Shown one piece after another: positions 1-5,668 of a stretch of DNA of 10,236 nucleotides (positions within the stretch are counted from its first letter, which is position 1; each line of letters starts with the position of its first letter). The translations under genes and the position numbers were made by a program. The notes beneath the pieces are model-generated. The model was not told where the DNA came from. It saw nothing but the letters and a program-made list of their open reading frames with translations, and made no database searches. The DNA comes from Parvularia atlantis (Eukaryota; Opisthokonta; Rotosphaerida). The DNA lies in NCBI GenBank assembly GCA_943704415.1, contig CALSCO010002444.1, forward strand, positions 1 through 10,236. Direction: 5' to 3'.

Positions 1-235
1 GGTCGTTGACGGTGCTGCGCGGCACGTTGTGCTGCCGCGCGGCTGCGTACGTGCTGAGGCCGTGCTCGCGCACGGCGGCGACGGCCGAACGAAGCTGCTC
101 GGGCGACCAGTTGTGGCGCGGGTGCGGCGTGCCGGTTTTCTTGAACGTGGTCGATCGCAGGCGCAACCTTGGCGGGCTCCGCGGGACCCGGCGCGTCACG
201 TAAACGCATCCAGGCCAAGCTGCTCTGGAGGCCAT
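1..235 (-). CDS. psq-type helix-turn-helix protein, N-terminal part (transposase-like), runs off left edge
   Basis: Reading the minus strand from an ATG at 235 gives 78 codons without a stop up to the window edge. Residues about 43-78 contain HNWSPEQLRSAV, an alanine-rich middle helix (STYAAARQHN) and VPRSTVND. This is the pattern of the psq-type helix-turn-helix used for DNA binding by pogo/Tigger transposases, CENP-B and Pipsqueak-like proteins: a tryptophan-led first helix, then AA in helix two, then a (V/I)P(R/K)STL-like recognition turn. The preceding residues (1-40) are Arg/Pro-rich and resemble nothing I know, so the true start or an upstream intron is uncertain. What is seen is the motif; that it belongs to a transposase rather than a host transcription factor is inference from family habits and from the degraded DNA next to it. 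The catalytic region would lie outside the window. Confidence 0.55.
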   Translation of the reverse strand, partial: MASRAAWPGCVYVTRRVPRSPPRLRLRSTTFKKTGTPHPRHNWSPEQLRSAVAAVREHGLSTYAAARQHNVPRSTVND

Positions 236-251
236 CACGCTTCTTTTGTCG

Positions 252-286
252 ACAGCCGGAGTTACCCTCACAGCCGAAATTACCCT
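252..286. repeat. 18-bp imperfect tandem repeat containing TTACCCT
   Basis: Two copies of a 17-nt unit, at 252-268 and 270-286, start ACAGCCG and end TTACCCT and match at 15 of 17 positions. A third CTACCCT lies at 290-296. The unit sits 17 nt upstream of the ATG at 235 of the minus-strand helix-turn-helix gene, so a regulatory role is possible. A chance local duplication is equally possible. Confidence 0.5.
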
Positions 287-515
287 GGGCTACCCTATGT
301 CAACATGCTCCGCTCTCCATTCGTGCAGCACGCTGGAGCGTTTCGTCTGGTGTCTGTCATCGAGTTTCCTTACCTAAGGCTCGTCGGTAACAATAAGACT
401 TTCGCCCTCGGGGCTGGCCCCCAGCACCTACGAGAGTTTTGCACTTGGCATGGCCTCGTGCCATCCGACACACGACACAGAAAGAAAAAGAAACCCACAA
501 AAACTCACACGGGGC

Positions 516-540
516 GGGGGGGGGGGGGGGGGGGGGGGGG
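516..540. repeat. Uninterrupted G homopolymer, 25 nt
   Basis: After GGGGC at 511-515 the plus strand shows 25 consecutive G. It follows a purine-rich stretch and precedes a CAGGC sequence. Its exact length may not be reliable, because such tracts are error-prone in sequencing. It can fold as a quadruplex on the plus strand. Confidence 0.85.
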
Positions 541-726
541 CAGGCACCCCGAGCCGCCGCCGCGGAAAAGGCACAAACAACACCGACCACGACGGATGGC
601 CACCGCCCCTCCGCGAAACGCCGTCAGCGCGCGTTTTGCTTGCTCGAACGAGCATTTCAAGTACCTCGTGCTGATCATTTATTTTTGCTCAGCGCATGTT
701 TTATTTGCTCGGCAAGTCACGCTTGA

Positions 727-1139
727 AGACTATCCCTTCCAGCCGTCTTCAGGCTGACGTCTCTGACTGCCGCGCCCAAGTGGACTAACGGCCACGCGCG
801 ACGCAAGACCGGTCCACAAGTTCTAGGCGTCGTGGTGCAGTACCGTGCGTCAAATCCTTCCAAACACACCTGCTCACATCGACGAGCTTATCTCGTCCTC
901 GGCGGATATCGCATCTCCACTTCGAGGGGCGCTCTGCATCACCAAATCCCTCGCGGACATGGACGACAATGTTGCTGCTATGGCAGACTATGCGCAGCAA
1001 CGGTGTTCGGGCGAAAGACATTAGCAAATGGCACACGGCCGCGCGCGAGCTGGTCCGAGGCAAGCGGCGCGCCTTCGTGCTTGTCACGCACGAGCACGTC
1101 ATGTTGTGTTTGCGCCTCTCAAAGTCCGGCAATCTTTGA
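727..1139 (+). pseudogene. Decayed plus-strand coding region of unknown family, two apparent +1 frame changes
   Basis: Three consecutive frames each look protein-like over their own part. Frame 1 (727 to about 844) gives PKWTNGHARRKTGPQVLG and then VVVQY. Frame 2 (842 to about 1004) gives ILPNTPAHIDELISSS, then LADMDDNVAAMADYAQQR, before a TAG at 1022. Frame 3 (1005-1139) gives KDISKWHTAARELVRG, then RAFVLVTHEHVMLCLRL and a stop at 1137-1139. Each step is +1, as expected from small indels in a dead gene. Codon third positions are less GC-biased than in the TRIM, coiled-coil and JmjC genes, which fits foreign or mobile-element origin. I do not recognise the family. An alternative is a live gene with unplaced introns, or that the resemblance to protein is chance; I could not find GTGCG-type introns joining the pieces. 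Confidence 0.35.
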
Positions 1140-1277
1140 GTGAACGCAACACTGACGTTGCACACGTGTGCAAGCACCATGCACAACACAGTCGCGCGCG
1201 ACTTCAAACTTGAACATCGTACTACTGCACCCTCTTGATCCCGCGGCCGTCCGCAGCAGATGCGACCGCTGACGCCC

Positions 1278-1596
1278 TCAGGCTCTCGGAGCCACGCGGT
1301 CGTAGAAGCACGTGAGGCCGAAGCGCGCGACGAGCACGCGCAGCGCAAAGCGGAGCAGCCGGCTGTCCTCTGGTTCGCTCTTGCGCACGCGGCTCGACAC
1401 GAGGCTGCTTGCCTCCCGGCGCAGGACTGCGGATCGTGCGCAGCGCAGCCATGGTCTCGCAGAAGAGGTCGTCGGCCGGGCGGCCTGTTGCCCGCGCGAC
1501 GGCCGCGAACAGACAGATCTGGTCCTTGGCCACAGGCTCGCGCCGCAGGCCGCGCTCGGCGAGGTACGCGTCCAGCAGCACGACCTCGTGGGACAT
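1278..1596 (-). pseudogene. OTU-like deubiquitinase fragment, frameshifted
   Basis: From the ATG at 1596 the minus strand reads a protein with LLDAYLAERGL at residues 7-17 followed by VAKDQICLFAAVA at 22-34. The spacing and residues match the start of OTU cysteine proteases of the OTUD4 kind, where a DAYL..LGL..K.VAKDG.CLFRAVA pattern carries the catalytic Asp and Cys; here these are Asp25 and Cys28. The conserved Gly after Asp is Gln and the Arg after CLF is Ala. After about residue 56 this frame degenerates and runs to a stop at 1222. A protein-like continuation (EPEDSRLLRFALRVLVARFG, then LTCFYDRV) is instead found one base over, from 1424 to a stop at 1278-1280. No rest of the OTU fold and no catalytic His is visible. 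I read this as a broken or truncated copy; a base-call error or an unplaced intron is the alternative. It is divergent to the TRIM gene. Confidence 0.42.
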
Positions 1597-1854
1597 ACAG
1601 AAGCGCGCGCGTGTGCGCGAGATGCAGCGCGAGCTCGCCGGCGGTGGCACTCTGTGCGAGTTCTTGTGGTGTGCTAGAACTCTTCTGTGCTTGCACCTGC
1701 CGCGCCCGTGCTGCACACCGTCGGAAGGCAGCAGCACTCCGTCTGAGCCCGATCGCAATCAGCGAACGCCTCTGTTCTACAAGGTGTACCTGGCGGTCGT
1801 CTTCTCCGCGGACTTCAGGCGGGCAGGCCTGCCTAAAAAAAAAAAAAAAAGCGG
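1597..1854. promoter_or_regulatory. Divergent intergenic region with an A16 tract
   Basis: This lies between the minus-strand OTU-like start (1596) and the plus-strand TRIM-NHL start (1855), so it should hold the promoter of the latter and perhaps both. A run of 16 A at 1835-1850 ends 4 nt before the TRIM ATG. Poly(dA:dT) tracts are known to exclude nucleosomes in eukaryotic promoters. No TATA box or other core element is evident. Confidence 0.4.
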
Positions 1855-4457
1855 ATGTCGCACACTCTGGAAGTTTCTGTTAATCACATGTCCCGTATGC
1901 TGTGCGCGCTGTGTGACGATCCGCCCAGGCGCGACGGCTGCGTGCTGCCGTGCTGCCTCGCAGTGCTATGCGCGCCGTGCTTACGCGACTGCTGGCCGGC
2001 CACACCGGTCGCCAGCTTTCGATGCCCGGTGCGCACTTTCGCCGTCATTTCTGCGTGCCGCTGACGATTGATGCGCGCAGGTGTGCCTCGACCCGGACGT
2101 GGCTGTGCCGCTTGACGTCACCTCGGACGCCCTGCTGCGCCCACCGGCCGCGCACGGCGCGGATGCACCTGATGAGCTGGCGACGCTGCTGGAGGAGCTC
2201 GACGGCATTTCGGCGCCTGAGCCGCCGCCACCGACGCCGCGCTGCGTTGGTTGCGTGTTGCGGCGTCGCGGCAAGCGTCACGCCGCCGTGGGCACGTGCC
2301 AGACGTGCGACGGGCTGCCGCTCTGTGCCGCTGCGCTGGCCGAGCACGCGCCGCATGCGGTCGCGATCACGCTGTTCAGCGTCGAGCAGGCGGGCGACGA
2401 TTTGACGATGTGCACATTGCACGGGCCAGCGCCGATGTGCTTCTACTGCCGCACGTGCACGCGGGCGTGCTGCGTGCACTGCCTCGCCTGGGGAGCGCAT
2501 GCCGCGCACGATGTCGTCACGGTCGTCGACGCCGCCGCCGCCTGTCGTCCGGCTCTGACACGCGTGCTTAACTCGACGCGGGCTCATCTGAACGAGCTGC
2601 GCGAGGCGGCGGCGCAGGTGTCTGCCACGGCCGCGGCGATCACGGCTAGCTCGTCGCGAAACGTGGGCGCGGCCATCGATGCGGCGTTTTCCGCGGTGGT
2701 TTCTGCCGTACAGGCGCGCCAGGCGGCCCTGCACGGCGAGTTGCGAGGGCTCGTGCGCGCGTCGCTCAAGTCGCTCGAGCTACAGCGCGAGCATCTGACG
2801 GTCCTGATCGAGCACTTTGGGCGCAGTGCGGACGTCGCGGCCGGCGCGCTGGCCCACAGCAACGCTGTTGACTTGCTGGCGGTGCATGCGCTGGCCGAGC
2901 GGCGCTTGACAGACCTGCGCGAGGCCATGCCGCCGTCGCTGCTTCCGGTGGAGAGCGACTCGTTGCGCTTCACGTGCCCGCCCGACGCAGCCGACGCGCT
3001 TGTGCGCCAGCTGGGCACCGTGCGTAGCATTGCCGGCCACGGACCAACCAGCCTGCTGCTGCCGATCTGCCGCGGCGGTGACAGCGACACGCTCGAGCCT
3101 GTGGCCGACGCTGTGCTCACGGCTGTGGTCAACCCGACCGTCGCTGCGGCCGCGACGAGCAACTCAACGCCTGGGCCGTCGCTCGTCTTTGCCGTCATCG
3201 TGACCACACGAGACGGTCAGCGCTGCAGCGGCGGCGGCGACATCGTGCAGGTCAAGGTGGAGCCGCCGACGGCGTGCGACGTGAGCGTGCGGGACCTCGC
3301 GACTGGACGGCACGACGTGCTCGTGCGCGCTCGCGCGACGGGCAGCTACAAGGCACACGTCACTGTCAACGGTCGAGCGCTTCGGCACAGCCCGTTTGCC
3401 TTTGTCGTCACGGCGCGTGACTGGCGCACGGTCGTGCCCGCCGCCCTGCATGTCGGCCGGGCTGCGGCGGGCCAGCTCAAGTCGCCGCGCGGCGTGGCGG
3501 TGACGGCGGCAGGCGCGATCGTGGTTGCGGGTGCGTTTTGGTCGGTCCCTGTGCGTGTGGCTGATCGGCGGCGTGTGTGTCAGACCACTTCAACCACCGC
3601 GTCCAGCTGTATGCGCCCGTCGGCATGCCCGCGACCTACCAGCACGTCGCGGCAATCGGCAGCAGAGGCTCCGGCCCGCGCAGCTTCGAGTACCCGGACG
3701 GTGTCTGCGTCTCGCGCGAGGGCCTCGTTCTAGTGGCCGATAGCGGCAACGATCGCGTGCAGGTCCTGGCGGCCGACGGTGCCTTTCTGCGGCAAGTGCG
3801 CTGTGGTGGTGATGCTCGAGAGCGTTGACAGGTGGCGCTGACGGTGGCGCTGACGGTGGCGCAGATCGACGCGCACGGCTCGGTGTGCGCCGTCGCGGCG
3901 CTCGCGTCGGGCCACGTCGCGGTGGCTGATCCGAACCGCCACGAGATCCGCGTGCTGGACGGGATCAACGGCGCGGTACTGACGAGCTTTGGCGTGTACG
4001 GGACCGGCGTCGGCGAATTTGACGGGCCGGCCGCGTTGGTCGAACTGCCGTGGACGGGCGAGGTGGCCGTGGCCGACCGCTGCAACAGCCGGTTGCAGGT
4101 GTGTGTGAAATGGTGGCAGCCTGGGGTGGCTGATGGCGCCGACGCCAGATCTGGGGCCGCGTTGACGGCGACGACGAGGGCGGGCGGTTCCGGTACGAGG
4201 TGCGCCGCGTGGTGTGCGCCGACGCCGGGCTGGCGCTGCAGCAGCCGAGCGGCCTGGCGGTGACGGGCGATGGGCTGCTGGTCGTGTGCTGCAACGGGTC
4301 GAGCGGCGTGGCGGTGCTGACGGCGAGCGGTCTGGTCGTGGAGCAGTTTGGGGCGAGAGCGAGCAGCCGGTGGGCGCAGCCGTGGGCGGTGGCTGTGCTG
4401 CCGGACGCGCGGCTGGTCGTGACGGACATGCAGCAGCATGCGCTGCACCTGTGCTGA
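1855..4457 (+). CDS. TRIM-NHL protein (RING, two B-boxes, coiled coil, filamin repeat, six NHL blades), 5 exons
   Basis: Spliced model: exons 1855-2028, 2081-3530, 3584-3795, 3865-4098 and 4149-4457, giving 792 residues with consistent phases. Introns are 52, 53, 69 and 50 nt. The RING is at 17-60 (CALC, then CCLAVLCAPC, then CPVC; the last Cys pair is completed only by splicing). B-box 1 is at 113-150 and B-box 2 at 169-201 (CTLH, then CRTC, CVHC and HAAH, all ligands present). A helical coiled coil covers about 215-330. A filamin/ABP280 repeat covers about 415-505 (VTVNGRALRHSPFAFVV). NHL blades run from about 515 to the end: VVADHFNHRVQLY, VADSGNDRVQVL, VAVADPNRHEIRVL, VAVADRCNSRLQIW and two weaker ones. 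This is the layout of the TRIM2/TRIM3/TRIM71 class, which are E3 ubiquitin ligases whose NHL propeller binds RNA or protein partners. The order and completeness are seen; ligase activity is inferred. Two zinc ligands are replaced: the RING His position is Ala36 and a B-box 1 Cys is Ala143. An alternative start is Met12 or Met15, but the first ATG is used here. Confidence 0.93.
3796..3864 (+). other. TRIM-NHL intron 3 with a duplicated branch-site unit
   Basis: This 69-nt intron joins NHL blade 2 (ending FLRQ) to blade 3 (starting IDAHGS) in phase 0 and carries an in-frame TGA at 3826-3828, so it must be removed. Its 3' half repeats a 12-nt unit, GGTGGCGCTGAC, twice in tandem and then continues as GGTGGCGCAG to the acceptor. 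That gives two CTGAC candidates 12 nt apart, plus a TTGACAG further upstream. Confidence 0.8.
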
Positions 4458-4572
4458 TGGACTGCGACAGCCAAGTTGACTGCGACGTGCTGCTGACGGA
4501 CTGCGACTGGTCGAGTGCTGAGCAGCCAGGGTGACATCGACTCGGCATCGACTGTGCATCGACCAAGACACG
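4458..4572. promoter_or_regulatory. Short intergenic region with two sets of small repeats
   Basis: Between the TRIM-NHL stop and the next ATG there are 115 nt. GACTGCGAC occurs three times (4460, 4478, 4499), spaced 18 and 21 nt apart. CATCGAC occurs three times at an exact 11-nt step (4535, 4546, 4557), ending 10 nt before the ATG at 4573. The region must contain the 3' end of one gene and the promoter or 5' UTR of the next; a regulatory role of the repeats is inference. Confidence 0.35.
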
Positions 4573-5488
4573 ATGCCACCGCCCGCCGACGCCGCACCCA
4601 GCGCAGACGACCTGCCCGCCGCCCGCCGCCGCGTCGCCGCCGCCGCCCTGCACGCCGTCCACCTCGAGGCCGACGCGGCCGCCGCGGCGCAGCTCACGGC
4701 TCGGGTCGTACGCGGTGCGGCGCCGCCGTCCATCGACGCTGTGCCGCTGACCGCGCCGAGCCGCTCAGACGCCGCCGCCAACGCCCTTCGCGAGCGCGCC
4801 GCCGCCCTCCACCGCGCCGCCGCCGTCACGGGCCCCGCGCGGCTGCGGCTGCTGCGCCGGTGCGCCGCGCCCCGTCGCACGGCAGAGAGCACTTAACTGG
4901 GCTCGGGCGGGCAGGCTGCGGGCGTCGACGGCGCTGCGTGCGGCGCGCTGGACGCGGCTGCTGCAGACGCACGGTGCGGACGAGCCAGACGGCGACGCCG
5001 ACGCGGTGCAGCGCGATGTGGCGGCGGCGGGCGCGGCGGGTGCGCGATGGCTGCGCCGTGGACTGCGTCGTGGCTGACCGCGGCGGGCGACCGCACCGGG
5101 GGGGCAGTGCGCCGGCTGCGCGCCGAGATGGACGAGGCGGTGCGCGAGCTCGGCTACGGCGTGCCGCTGGCGCAGCAGCTCAAGGACGTGCGCGAGCGCG
5201 TGCGGCGTCTGCAGCGCGTGCACGGCGAGAAGGCAGCGCAGGTGCGGCGCCGGTGAGGGGCCGATGCGGGCGGATGAGTGCGCTCACGCACGCAACCAGG
5301 GCCGGCAGGCCGAGCGCGAGCTGGCGGCAGCCGACGCGCAGCTGCAGCAGCAGCGGGCGGCGCAGGCGGCGGCGACGGGCGAGCTGGAGGAGCTGGTGCG
5401 GGAGCAGGCTGCGCGCAACCAGCAGTGCCTCGACCGCTGTACCGACCTCGAGCGCCGGCTGCAGGACCGCGCGCGCGCCGTCGCCTGA
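4573..5488 (+). CDS. Ala/Arg-rich coiled-coil protein of unknown function, 4 exons
   Basis: Spliced model: exons 4573-4859, 4915-5039, 5108-5241 and 5300-5488 give 244 residues with phases that fit (2, 1, 0). Introns are 55, 68 and 58 nt, all start GTGCG and all end in CAG. The N-terminal half is dominated by Ala, Pro and Arg with no known domain. From about residue 138 the protein turns into long charged helices (VRRLRAEMDEAVREL, VRERVRRLQRVHGEKAAQ, then AERELAAADAQLQQQ and ELEELVREQAA), which look like a coiled coil with heptad-type Leu/Ala spacing. I recognise no family. The helical phase holds across all three exon joins, which supports the model. It sits 115 nt downstream of TRIM-NHL and 180 nt upstream of the JmjC gene on the same strand, so they could share expression domains. 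A structural or scaffold role is a guess only. Confidence 0.72.
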
Positions 5489-5668
5489 GCCGGTGTGAAC
5501 ACACTGTGTCAGTGATCTCCCTGTCAAGTTCGCGCGTCTTGCTTGCTTCCCGTCGCCCTCGTCGCCTCCGTCGCCCCCGTCGCCTTCGTCGCCTCCGTTG
5601 TTCCCGTCGCCCCGTCGCCCCCGCGCGCACCACCGCCCCGCGCAGCACTTGCACTCGCCGCAGCCACA
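5489..5668 (+). promoter_or_regulatory. Upstream region of the JmjC gene with a 9-nt pyrimidine-rich repeat
   Basis: This 180-nt gap holds a run of 9-nt units of the form CGTCGCCYY (about 5551-5622, roughly eight units, one degenerate) just before the JmjC start. The frame is open upstream of the ATG, but no ATG occurs in it before 5669, where the context GCCACAATGG is good for initiation. The repeat is therefore probably promoter or 5' UTR sequence and would form a pyrimidine-rich leader. Confidence 0.45.
5551..5622 (+). repeat. CGTCGCCYY 9-nt tandem repeat
   Basis: About eight copies of a 9-nt unit beginning CGTCGCC, with variation in the last two bases and one copy changed to CGTTGTTCC. 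It is pyrimidine-rich on the plus strand and lies 47 nt upstream of the JmjC gene start. Confidence 0.75.

Larger units (their letters stand above)
236..726. other. About 490 nt with no supportable gene; low-complexity tracts
   Basis: No reading frame here shows a recognisable domain or the strong GC-ending codon use of the genes further right. It contains an 18-bp tandem repeat, a purine-rich stretch (about 478-509), a G homopolymer and an AT-richer patch (about 650-720). A plus-strand open frame crosses most of it, but it is carried through the G run as polyglycine and has no conserved motif. It most likely represents flanking DNA of the helix-turn-helix gene or old mobile-element remains. 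Confidence 0.5.

Noticed and set aside
262-296. TTACCCT repeats as telomeric sequence
   Set aside because: The unit is not TTAGGG or its complement CCCTAA, and the copies are spaced 18 and 10 nt apart rather than being directly joined.
29-757. A 242-codon plus-strand open frame across the G homopolymer
   Set aside because: Its first part is antisense to the helix-turn-helix motif, it runs through G25 as polyglycine, and no part shows a known domain or host codon use.
785-1696. A 303-codon minus-strand open frame
   Set aside because: It uses a different frame from the OTU-like motif, shows no recognisable domain and is Arg/Ala/Ser-rich; the better signals in this stretch are on other frames.
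2029-2080. Ending the RING protein at the stop reached by reading through exon 1
   Set aside because: The stop is inside a 52-nt intron with GTGCGC, CTGAC and GCAG; splicing restores the second Cys of CPVC and joins in phase to the long downstream exon.
3636-4892. A long minus-strand open frame of more than 400 codons
   Set aside because: It is antisense to the NHL exons and the coiled-coil gene, has low-complexity Arg/Pro/Ser composition and no domain. Long antisense frames are expected in GC-rich coding DNA.
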